The position numbers and the translations under genes are program-made. The notes below the pieces were generated by a model, which saw only the letters and a list, made by a program, of their open reading frames with translations, made no database searches and was not told the origin of the DNA. Positions 42,613-50,228 of a stretch of DNA of 64,000 nt are shown in pieces. Source of the DNA: an uncultured Methanomassiliicoccus sp. (GTDB lineage: Archaea > Thermoplasmatota > Thermoplasmata > Methanomassiliicoccales > Methanomassiliicoccaceae); assembly GCA_944319735.1 (NCBI GenBank), contig CALUEU010000005.1, positions 1-64,000 of the forward strand. The letters run 5' to 3'. How positions within the stretch are numbered: the stretch's first letter is position 1; every line of letters starts with the position of its first letter.

Positions 42613-43770
42613 ATGGACCCGGAAATAATCTTGGAAACACAGAATCTTGAATACTCATACCATAACAAAGACCTCGCTCTCAGAGATGTCTCTATAAAAA
42701 TTCCAAAAGGTAAAAAAACTATACTTCTCGGAGCAAACGGTACTGGTAAATCTACATTATTCCTGCATTTCAACGGGGTCCTGAAACCTAAAAAAGGCAA
42801 AGTGCTCTACGATGGAAAAGAGTTAGACTACTCATCAAAAGGACTTTCAAAACTTCGTTCAAAGATAGCGGTGGTTCTGCAGAATCCAGATGATCAAATT
42901 TTCTCTACAACTGTTGAAGAAGATGTGGCCTTTGGACCTATGAATCTGGGACTGCCAAGGGAAGAAGTGGAGAAAAGGGTAGAAGAGGCGCTGTTCTTAG
43001 TGAATATGACTGAGTATAGGTCAAGACCGTCACAGCAACTTTCTTTCGGCCAGAGAAAAAGGGTAGCATTCGCCGGAGCGCTGGCAATGAAGCCTGAAGT
43101 TCTCATCATGGATGAGCCGACAGCCGGCTTAGATCCTCAGATGACTCATGAACTGATGGAACTGACCGATGAGCTAGTTCATTTAGGAACCACGGTAATC
43201 ATTTCAACTCACGATGTGGCTATGGCATATTCTTGGGCTGAAGAACTGCATGTCCTTCAGAACGGAAGACTGGTATTTTCAGGTAATTCGGAGGAGTTCT
43301 TCATCGACCCTGTGAAAGTACACTTAGCAGGACTTTCCCAGCCAGTACTCTTTGAAATAAATGCACATCTGGAATCTCTTGGCAAAGGAAAGCAAGATCC
43401 ATACCCAAGGAATATAACGCAGTTCATTAGTAAACTGGCACCCAGTGGAACTGCACCAGGAACTCTGCATCTCCTTCCTGTCAACGGTACTCTGAAACAA
43501 GAGTGGATAGATTCCATAATCAAAAAATGCAGTAATAAAGCAAGAGTGGGAATCAGTGGGACAGGAGCCAGAATTGCGGCTTCTGTTGGAATGGTTTCCG
43601 CAGATTATGTCTTTAACTCCATTGAAAATTGCCTGACCGAAGCGATTTTGGGATATGATGCCGTAATCTGCTATGATGAATGTCTAGAAGGGATCATCCG
43701 TGAAAAAATTTCCAATCTGTCGAAAAATTTCGGTATGGATATCAAAATTGTGAAAGAAGTTTCCTCTTGA
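42613..43770 (+). CDS. cbiO: Cobalt ECF transporter ATPase CbiO with C-terminal extension
   Basis: The 385-residue protein has Walker A LLGANGTGKSTLF (about residue 41), a Q-loop VVLQNPDDQIFS, signature QLSFGQRKRVAF, Walker B VLIMDEPTAGLDPQ and the H-loop STHDVAMAY. Ordinary CbiO ATPases end near residue 280. Here about 100 more residues follow (TLHLLPVNGTLKQEW, GISGTGARIAASVGMVSAD, GYDAVICYDECLEGII), a domain I cannot name. It powers cobalt uptake by CbiM. ATG 42613 has GGTG upstream. Confidence 0.93.
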   Translation: MDPEIILETQNLEYSYHNKDLALRDVSIKIPKGKKTILLGANGTGKSTLFLHFNGVLKPKKGKVLYDGKELDYSSKGLSKLRSKIAVVLQNPDDQIFSTTVEEDVAFGPMNLGLPREEVEKRVEEALFLVNMTEYRSRPSQQLSFGQRKRVAFAGALAMKPEVLIMDEPTAGLDPQMTHELMELTDELVHLGTTVIISTHDVAMAYSWAEELHVLQNGRLVFSGNSEEFFIDPVKVHLAGLSQPVLFEINAHLESLGKGKQDPYPRNITQFISKLAPSGTAPGTLHLLPVNGTLKQEWIDSIIKKCSNKARVGISGTGARIAASVGMVSADYVFNSIENCLTEAILGYDAVICYDECLEGIIREKISNLSKNFGMDIKIVKEVSS

Positions 43771-43823
43771 AGTAAATATTGCTCAAAGGTATACATTGTG
43801 CCATAATAGCACGTAGCAATATG

Positions 43824-43844
43824 CATATATACACAATCCAATAT
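43824..43844 (+). promoter_or_regulatory. TATA box and AATCCAATAT site before the symporter operon
   Basis: CATATATAC at 43824-43832 is a TATA candidate. AATCCAATAT (43835-43844), which matches ATCCAATATT at 9 of 10 positions, follows immediately. The arrangement resembles the cbi control regions. Confidence 0.4.
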
Positions 43845-43884
43845 CCCAACGCGCAGCCTATATGCTGTTATGAGTTGATGAACC

Positions 43885-44001
43885 GTGTTGGGCATTGAAG
43901 ATCCTTGGATATTGACTGCATACACCCTGATGTTTCTATCAGCAGCAATCTGCATAGTCTATCCGCTGCTGAGGAAAAACAAAAAGGAGGATGAGGAATG
44001 A
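43885..44001 (+). CDS. Symporter small accessory protein
   Basis: This 38-residue ORF reads MLGIEDPWILTAYTLMFLSA, then a continuing hydrophobic helix and a charged tail KNKKEDEE. The start GTG-TTG-GGC-ATT and the IEDPWI motif match the small single-helix proteins encoded just before SSS-family symporters. Its TGA overlaps the symporter ATG (ATGA), and the symporter ribosome site AAGGAGG lies inside it. It probably associates with the symporter in the membrane. Confidence 0.8.
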   Translation: MLGIEDPWILTAYTLMFLSAAICIVYPLLRKNKKEDEE

Positions 44002-45611
44002 ACACTACCGCGTTTGCTGTTCTCACAGTCCTCTATATCATAGCTGTCATCTATCTGGGTTATCTAGGCTGGAAAAAAACTCGTGGGTCTGAAGACTATA
44101 TGCTTGCGGGTAGAAAGCTGAGCCCATGGGTTATCGGTCTTTCATACGGTGCGACATTTATCAGCGTTTCAGCCATTATCGGATTCGGCGGTCAGAGTGC
44201 CAAACTGGGAATGGGTTTGGTATTTCTGGCAATGTTGAATATTGCGGTAGGAGTGCTGCTTGCATTCATCGTCTTCGGTGGAAGAACCAGAAAGATGGCT
44301 AAGAAACTGAATGCAGTTACATTTCCTGATTTGCTGGGAAAATGCTACAATTCAAATGTAATCCACTTAATCACTGGAATAACCATTCTAGTGGCTATGC
44401 CCCTGTATGCGGCTGCAGTTTTGATCGGGGGATCTGAATTTTTATCTATCACTCTGGGACTGAGTTATAATTCAGCACTTGTCATATTCACTGTAGTAAC
44501 AGCAGTTTATGTCATTTTAGGCGGGCTGATCGCCGTCATGTACACTGAAGCTATGCAGGGTGTAATCATGATCGGTGGAATGGTTGTGCTGTTCATCTTG
44601 ACATATGCACTGTTCCCTGATGCAGGAGGCCTCACAGGCATAAATGATGCCTTATCCAATCTGACTCCTCCACCAGATCTGGTCAGCCAGGGTATGACTG
44701 GATGGACTTCAATGCCGTCTTTTGGAAGTCCAATTTGGTACACATTGGTTACTACTATGATTCTTGGAGTCGGTATAGGTGTGCTAGCGCAGCCTCAGTT
44801 AGTAGTGCGCTTTATGACTGCCAAGGATGAAAAGACTCTCAGAAGGTCAATTCCCGTAGGCGGAATATTCATTCTTCTGACTGCTGGAATAATATATACA
44901 GTCGGACCGATAAGCAACCTATGGTTTAACGATACTTTTGGAACAGATGCCTGGTCATACTTACACAATGTAGATCAGATTATTCCGGCATTTATCGACG
45001 GAGCATTCTCTGATTCTCTGTTCGGCCTCTTTGTTCCAATATTCATGATAGTCCTTCTGTCTGCAGCAATGTCAACACTGAGCTCTGTATTCCATTCTCT
45101 GGGAACTTCTGCCGGGTTTGATATCTATAAATCAGTGCAGAAAATCAGACATCCAGATGTTGAACCTAAAACCTCAATGAGACTTACAAAATACGCAATG
45201 ATCGTGATGATTGTTCTCAGCCTGGCACTGGCATTCTGTATGCCCGCAAATATCATTGCAAGGGCCACAGCAATGTATATGGGACTATGTGCATGCGCTC
45301 TGCTTCCAGCTTTCTGCATGGCACTATTCTGCAAAAGGCCTATGGCAAAGCCTGCATTGTGGAGCATCCTTTCAGGTGTTGTTTCTTGGTTCATCTGGAC
45401 CGTATTTGTGCATATTGCCGAGTCTTCCCAACTTGGAATCTGCAGAGCGATCTTTGGAGTCGACGCCCTGCTAGGACAGCCCTGGCAACTCATCGACCCG
45501 CTGCTGATAGCACTGCCGATTTCAACCGCTGTAATGATCATCGGCTGGGCAATCTGCAGAAACAGCTCTGATGTGTCCTTAACCTCCCGAGAACTGAGCG
45601 GAAAAGAATAA
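43998..45611 (+). CDS. Sodium/solute symporter (SSS family)
   Basis: The 537-residue protein has about thirteen membrane helices and SSS features: YLGYLGWKKTRGSEDYMLAG, SYGATFISVSAIIGFGGQSA, VYVILGGLIAVMYTEAMQGV and LLSAAMSTLSSVFHSLGTSA (sodium-site Ser residues). Homologues carry proline, pantothenate or other small solutes with Na+. The substrate is unknown here; nearby genes do not settle it. It is coupled to the small accessory protein upstream and followed by two paralogous small proteins. Confidence 0.92.
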   Translation: MNTTAFAVLTVLYIIAVIYLGYLGWKKTRGSEDYMLAGRKLSPWVIGLSYGATFISVSAIIGFGGQSAKLGMGLVFLAMLNIAVGVLLAFIVFGGRTRKMAKKLNAVTFPDLLGKCYNSNVIHLITGITILVAMPLYAAAVLIGGSEFLSITLGLSYNSALVIFTVVTAVYVILGGLIAVMYTEAMQGVIMIGGMVVLFILTYALFPDAGGLTGINDALSNLTPPPDLVSQGMTGWTSMPSFGSPIWYTLVTTMILGVGIGVLAQPQLVVRFMTAKDEKTLRRSIPVGGIFILLTAGIIYTVGPISNLWFNDTFGTDAWSYLHNVDQIIPAFIDGAFSDSLFGLFVPIFMIVLLSAAMSTLSSVFHSLGTSAGFDIYKSVQKIRHPDVEPKTSMRLTKYAMIVMIVLSLALAFCMPANIIARATAMYMGLCACALLPAFCMALFCKRPMAKPALWSILSGVVSWFIWTVFVHIAESSQLGICRAIFGVDALLGQPWQLIDPLLIALPISTAVMIIGWAICRNSSDVSLTSRELSGKE

Positions 45612-45638
45612 AATCCGCTTCGCTCAGACTTGGAAACT

Positions 45639-45977
45639 ATGGAACAATACCTCGTCATGTTTAAACTGAGAGAAGAATCATACGGCGGCTCAGAAGAAGA
45701 AGCCGCCTTCATGCTTTCTGATCAGATAATTCCGTCACTGGAACGTCTTTCTGAAATCGAAAACGACAATAAAGTAATGGGTGGATTCATAGAAGGGCAG
45801 CGTTCTGGCGCCTTTGTTTTTTCTGTAACTGACTATGTAGAACTGGACAAGACCCTGGTGTCTCTGCCGATTATGAATGTATATGATGTTGATGTGGCCC
45901 CTCTGCAGACAATCTCTTCAGCTCTTGAACGTGATCGCAATATCGTTGGAGAAGTCAAGAAGGCTGCTGGACTGTAG
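45639..45977 (+). CDS. Small alpha/beta-barrel protein (muconolactone-isomerase-like), copy 1
   Basis: The 112-residue protein reads EQYLVMFKLREESYGGSEEE, IIPSLERLSEIENDNKVMGG, EGQRSGAFVFSV and YDVDVAPLQTISSALERD. It is a paralogue of the next gene. The pattern of a first strand, long helix, GGF/GQRS strand, and final ADV-PL strand suggests the dimeric ferredoxin-like barrel of muconolactone isomerase or YciI proteins. The stop is TAG, rare here; reading through would end at a TGA overlapping the next gene's ATG. Function unknown. Confidence 0.6.
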   Translation: MEQYLVMFKLREESYGGSEEEAAFMLSDQIIPSLERLSEIENDNKVMGGFIEGQRSGAFVFSVTDYVELDKTLVSLPIMNVYDVDVAPLQTISSALERDRNIVGEVKKAAGL

Positions 45978-46012
45978 AAAGGATTATTCAGTCTGTTGAC
46001 ATGTGGTGTTCT

Positions 46013-46345
46013 ATGAAATTTCTTGCACTTATGAAAATTAACAATGATGGGATAGGAGACAACGATGAAGAGAATCGTAAGATTCTGACGGAAAAGATCA
46101 TCCCTGGTTTGAAAATCTTAAAATCATGGGAGGCTGACGGAAAGCTTGATGGTGGTTTTTTCCATGGTCAGAGGTCTGCTGTTATTATCGTAGAAGCCGA
46201 ATCACTGGAGAAATTGGACAGTATGATGGATACCCTGCACCTTAACGGGGCTTTTGATGCAGATATCATAGAGTTGCAGCCAATCGGCGATGCATTAGAA
46301 AAGGATGAAGAAACACTGAAAACGTTAGATTCTTCCGATGCCTGA
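46013..46345 (+). CDS. Small alpha/beta-barrel protein (muconolactone-isomerase-like), copy 2
   Basis: The 110-residue protein begins MKFLALMKINNDGIGDNDEE and has IIPGLKILKSWEADGKLDGG, FFHGQRSAVIIVEA and FDADIIELQPIGDALEKDEE, aligning along its whole length with the preceding gene. ATG 46013 is used; ATG 46001 adds four residues. It lies in the same transcript direction as the symporter and may share its operon. The fold is inferred from the strand/helix pattern; the function is unknown. Confidence 0.6.
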   Translation: MKFLALMKINNDGIGDNDEENRKILTEKIIPGLKILKSWEADGKLDGGFFHGQRSAVIIVEAESLEKLDSMMDTLHLNGAFDADIIELQPIGDALEKDEETLKTLDSSDA

Positions 46346-46488
46346 TATTGTAAGCTATGAAATTTCCGAATAACGAAACCCGTCTCATAATATATACAAA
46401 TCCGAGCATTTATGCTAAAAAAAGTTCTTGTATTAGAACCGCAACTCACTCAGCGAATCTACTGTTTGACAGAAAAATAATGTCTTGC

Positions 46489-46498
46489 AAAATATAAG
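46489..46498 (+). promoter_or_regulatory. TATA box of the aminotransferase-serA operon
   Basis: AAATATAAGT near 46489-46498 would start a transcript near 46520, about 200 bases before the preferred start at 46724. Confidence 0.4.
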
Positions 46499-46519
46499 TG
46501 GTACAAGCCCTGATTGCAA

Positions 46520-46697
46520 GTCCTGCTATGATACAAATCATAGCAACTGTCAAATTGAACCTGCCCGATACTGAAAAAATGCTGCAGGTGCATGTTCCAT
46601 ACCGGATAACTCCATATCCGCGGGACAGAAAGCGCTGAGAGCATGAGAGTATCAAAAGAGACTATATGCGAAAGTCGATATAGCCACAAGCGCTTAA
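46520..46697 (+). ncRNA. Possible structured leader of the aminotransferase-serA mRNA
   Basis: Several hairpins follow each other. TGCTATGAT-ACAA-ATCATAGCA lies at 46524-46545. CGGATA-ACTCCA-TATCCG lies at 46603-46620. CTATAT / ATATAG (46662-46667, 46678-46683) has a GAAA-type loop and is enclosed by AGCGCT arms at 46631-46636 and 46689-46694. No long ORF explains the first half. It may be a regulatory leader or a set of chance stems. Confidence 0.35.
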
Positions 46698-46723
46698 TGA
46701 CTGCGGAATTGAGAGGGGATAGT

Positions 46724-47788
46724 TTGAATCGCACGCTTTTTACAGTTGGTCCAGTCGAGGTCCGGAAAGAAGTCCTCGAAGCCATGACAAAACCGATGAT
46801 AACTCATCGTGGCAAAGACTACGAACAGCTCCAGGCAAATATAGTTGAAAAACTGCACAAGACTCTGGACACCGACATGAACATAATAATGTCCCCTTCT
46901 TCAGCCTCAGGACTTCTCGAAGCCTGTGTAAGATGTGGCGTTAACTCCAGCATGGTCGGAATTTCAAACGGATCATTTGGAAACCGCTGGCAAAGCATTG
47001 GAAAAGACAATGGCAAAAATGTCAAGAAAATCAATGTGGAATGGGGCAAAGCCGTCAGGGCAGAGCATGTGGAAGGGCAGATCGATGATACGATTGAAGC
47101 CGTTACCATGATTGCCAATGAAAGTTCCACAGGAGTCTTAAATCCTGTAAAAGAAGTAAGTGATGAAATCCGCAGCAAACATGATCCCTTGATATTCATC
47201 GATGCTGTTACCGCAGCTTACGGGAGCGATATGCACTTGAAAGAGCTGGATGCGGATGCAGTAGTATTCGGTACTCAAAAAGCTCTGGCACTGCCACCAG
47301 GCTTGGCAGTTATTTGCTGCTCAGATCGTCTGCTGAAAAAGGCAGAAAGTGTTCCCAACAGGGGTTATTACTTCGATCTTATTCAAATGAAAAAAATGGC
47401 GGACAAAAGTTTTTCACTGACCACTCCGCCGGTATCTTTGTTATATGGTCTGGACTTCCAGCTTGACAGGATTCTGAAAGAAGGTGTTAAAAACAGATAT
47501 GCCCGTCATCAGGAGATGGCAGATACTGTGCATGCATGGGCTGAGAAAAATCTCGGTCTTTTTGCAGAAGCTGAATTCAGATCAAAAACAATATCAGTTA
47601 TACTCAAGAAAAATATTGAATTTAGCAAACTCCAAAGCAAACTCAACGAACGCGGATTTGAAATCTCCAATGGATATGGAGACGTCAAAGAGACAACATT
47701 CCGCATTGGTCACATGGGAGATCTCACCGTTCCTGAAGTAAAGGGTCTTCTCAAAAATATTGATGAAATCTTAGAGGAATTGCAATGA
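46724..47788 (+). CDS. Class V aminotransferase (serine pathway, alanine-glyoxylate type)
   Basis: The predicted protein has 354 residues: LFTVGPVEVRKEVLEAMTKP, PMITHRGKDYEQL, IIMSPSSASGLLEACVRCG, IANESSTGVLNPVKEVSDEI, FIDAVTAAYGSDM and the PLP Lys in VVFGTQKALALPPGLAVIC. Archaea often use such a class V enzyme as phosphoserine or serine/alanine:glyoxylate aminotransferase. TTG 46724 has GAGGGG upstream and fits family starts; ATG 46697 and ATG 46643 are in frame upstream. serA overlaps its stop (ATGA), so the pair probably makes phosphoserine from 3-phosphoglycerate. Confidence 0.88.
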   Translation: MNRTLFTVGPVEVRKEVLEAMTKPMITHRGKDYEQLQANIVEKLHKTLDTDMNIIMSPSSASGLLEACVRCGVNSSMVGISNGSFGNRWQSIGKDNGKNVKKINVEWGKAVRAEHVEGQIDDTIEAVTMIANESSTGVLNPVKEVSDEIRSKHDPLIFIDAVTAAYGSDMHLKELDADAVVFGTQKALALPPGLAVICCSDRLLKKAESVPNRGYYFDLIQMKKMADKSFSLTTPPVSLLYGLDFQLDRILKEGVKNRYARHQEMADTVHAWAEKNLGLFAEAEFRSKTISVILKKNIEFSKLQSKLNERGFEISNGYGDVKETTFRIGHMGDLTVPEVKGLLKNIDEILEELQ

Positions 47789-49395
47789 TAAAGCTATTAG
47801 TTAGTGACGAGCTCTCTCAAGAGGGTCTGGATATGCTGAGGAAGGGAGGCGCCGTAGAAGTTGACGCCAAACCAAACATTCCTCACGATGAGCTAGTAAA
47901 AATCATAGGCGACTATGATGCTCTCGTAATCAGGTCTGGTACTAAAGTAACAGAGGATGTAATCGAGGCCGGTAAAAAGTTAAAAGTAGTGGGAAGAGCA
48001 GGCGTAGGTGTAGATAACGTAGACGTCAATGCTGCCACTAAAAAAGGAATTTTAGTAATGAATACTCCGGCAGCAAACATCATTTCTGCTGCAGAGCACA
48101 CCATGGCTATGATGTTGTCTTTAGCACGCAATATTGTTCCTGCAAATGTTTCTCTCAAAGCTGGAGAATGGAAGCGTTCCAAATTTACCGGCATAGAGCT
48201 GAATGGTAAAACGTTAGGAATCATCGGAATAGGCCGTGTTGGAGGAGAGGTGGCAAAACGTTCCAAATCCTTCGGTATGAAGCTTATCGGTTATGATCCG
48301 TACATTCCTCCGGAAGTCGCTGTCAAGTTAGGCGTACGTCTAATGTCCTTAGAAGAAGTGGTCGAACAGGCAGATATAATCACAATCCATGCAGCTCTGA
48401 CTCCAGGAACATTCCATCTGGTCAATAAAGATCTAATCTCTAAAATGAAGCCGACAGCCATGATTTTGAATGTGGCTAGGGGAGAGCTCATTGACAGTCA
48501 GGCTCTCTATGATGCTTTGAAAGAAAAGAAGATCGCAGGAGCCGCAATCGATGTGTTTGAACAGGAACCCCCAACAGGATCTCCTCTGCTTACACTGGAC
48601 AACATTGTTGTCACTCCTCACTTAGGAGCCTCTACCAAAGAAGCTCAGGAAAAAGTGTCTGTAGAGATGGCTGAGGCAGTCATGTCCTTCTTAGTCGATC
48701 ATAAGATCAAGAATGCCATCAATGCTCCAGTCCGCGGTATGGATCCGAAAGTACTGCCCTTCATCTCAGTTGCTGAGAGGCTTGGAGCATTTGCAGTACA
48801 GCTGGTTGATGCTCCTGTTTCTAAGGTAAACGTTACAGTATATGGTGATCTAGCTTCTGTAGACACAAAGATGGTTACTGTATCCGCTTTAATGGGAGTT
48901 CTTTCAAATCTGTCAACTGAGTCTCCAAACATCATCAATGCAAGCTATATTGCTAAGGAAAAGGGCATACAGGTTATGGAATCAAAGGTTGAGGATTCTA
49001 AACGTTACATCAACATGATTTCTGTATCCATTGAGTCAGAAAACTGCAAGAGAGAAGTCCGTGGAACAGCGTTTCCAGAATCTGAGCCTCGTCTGTTAGG
49101 CATTGATGACTTCGATCTCGACATCCCATTAGAGGGAGATTTCCTGCTTTCTGCCCATGCAGATGTACCAGGAATCATCGGTCGTGTAGGTGCCATTCTT
49201 GGGGACAAGGGAATAAACATTGCGAGGATGGGACTGGGAAGAAAAGACAAAGGCGGAAATGCACTTCTCCTGATTTCTGTAGACACACCTGTCAGCTTAG
49301 AACTTGTAAAAGAGATGAACCAGGTGAAGGATTTCAAAGAAGTCCGCACAATCAAACTCAGTGGTTTAGACTCAAGGGAATACCTTCAGTTCTAA
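47785..49395 (+). CDS. serA: D-3-phosphoglycerate dehydrogenase
   Basis: The 536-residue protein has the hydroxyacid dehydrogenase core (GRAGVGVDNVDVNAATKKGI, KTLGIIGIGRVGGEVAKRSK, LNVARGELIDS, HLGASTKEAQ), the intervening allosteric domain at about 320-445, and a C-terminal ACT domain (DVPGIIGRVGAILGDKGINI). It oxidises 3-phosphoglycerate in serine synthesis and is probably inhibited by serine through the ACT domain. It overlaps the aminotransferase stop by four bases. Confidence 0.96.
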   Translation: MIKLLVSDELSQEGLDMLRKGGAVEVDAKPNIPHDELVKIIGDYDALVIRSGTKVTEDVIEAGKKLKVVGRAGVGVDNVDVNAATKKGILVMNTPAANIISAAEHTMAMMLSLARNIVPANVSLKAGEWKRSKFTGIELNGKTLGIIGIGRVGGEVAKRSKSFGMKLIGYDPYIPPEVAVKLGVRLMSLEEVVEQADIITIHAALTPGTFHLVNKDLISKMKPTAMILNVARGELIDSQALYDALKEKKIAGAAIDVFEQEPPTGSPLLTLDNIVVTPHLGASTKEAQEKVSVEMAEAVMSFLVDHKIKNAINAPVRGMDPKVLPFISVAERLGAFAVQLVDAPVSKVNVTVYGDLASVDTKMVTVSALMGVLSNLSTESPNIINASYIAKEKGIQVMESKVEDSKRYINMISVSIESENCKREVRGTAFPESEPRLLGIDDFDLDIPLEGDFLLSAHADVPGIIGRVGAILGDKGINIARMGLGRKDKGGNALLLISVDTPVSLELVKEMNQVKDFKEVRTIKLSGLDSREYLQF

Positions 49396-49772
49396 ACAAA
49401 CCACTTTTTATTTATTTTCTAAAAAATATTTTTTATGACATTCAAACTCACAAGCATCCTGTTAGATGTCTTCGAATGCCTGGTACATCATTAAATCTGA
49501 TAGATTACTTGCATTTACACTCATCATCGCCACAAATGCAAAAAATAGATAACCTCAACAAAACGGATCATTGACAAATTTCATTTGATATATGCTCATA
49601 CTTATGTAAATAAAGGTATGGACATACCTTTATGTCTATTGTAATATGGACTACATAACATATATAGACACTATTCTAGATTGTGATAACCAACACTAAA
49701 TTGCTATATAGGTAAGTTTAGAAAGTTGAAAAGAAGAGTGAAGGTTAAAGCCATCACCGAAGGGGTGTAGGT
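49396..49772. other. Intergenic region with an 11-bp palindrome
   Basis: The 377 bases between serA and the next gene hold no ORF I can support. They contain ATAAAGGTATG-GA-CATACCTTTAT (49610-49633), a perfect 11-bp dyad that looks like an operator. A TATATA near 49704-49710 is the likely promoter for the gene at 49773. Confidence 0.5.
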
Positions 49773-50201
49773 ATGACATCAAAATCAAAAATGGACATGG
49801 AGAGCGTTTTAACTCTCGAAAACTTAACAATTGCTATCAGGAACGGCATAGACAGGGAAGGTATGCCTGAAGAGCAAGCAAAGGAGATGGCTCAGCATAT
49901 TCTAAATTTCTTTGGATATAGTGAACGCATGATCGACAACGTCCTTGAGCCCGAAGACCGTGATGCTTTCTACATGTTGGAAGACACTGGGATTTTGACT
50001 ACAGAGCGTGAGGAAACAACCCTCTATGACGGAAGAGAATGGAGAATCCATTACTGGCTTTTCCGCAAAGAGCGTATTCTCGAGCTTGTATGCGGTTACG
50101 ATATGAAAGGTGAAGATTCTGATTCAGATGTCTCCATCTATGAAGAGTTAGAAGACGGTGTCTGGGACACTCTCAAAAATCCCGGCGCAAGCAGTTTTTA
50201 A
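49773..50201 (+). CDS. Conserved archaeal protein, unknown function
   Basis: The 142-residue protein is acidic: LTLENLTIAIRNGIDREGMP, EEQAKEMAQHILNFFGYSER, a DVLEPEDRDAFYMLEDTG-like block, and a beta part TLYDGREWRIHYWLFRKERI. The first half looks like helix-turn-helix-sized bundles, the second a beta sheet. GGGGTGTAGGT precedes the ATG. I recognise no named family. It lies 27 bases before the XPD-like helicase, and the two may be co-transcribed. Confidence 0.65.
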   Translation: MTSKSKMDMESVLTLENLTIAIRNGIDREGMPEEQAKEMAQHILNFFGYSERMIDNVLEPEDRDAFYMLEDTGILTTEREETTLYDGREWRIHYWLFRKERILELVCGYDMKGEDSDSDVSIYEELEDGVWDTLKNPGASSF

Positions 50202-50228
50202 GGGGCATTAGCTCCTTATCTTGTGCTA

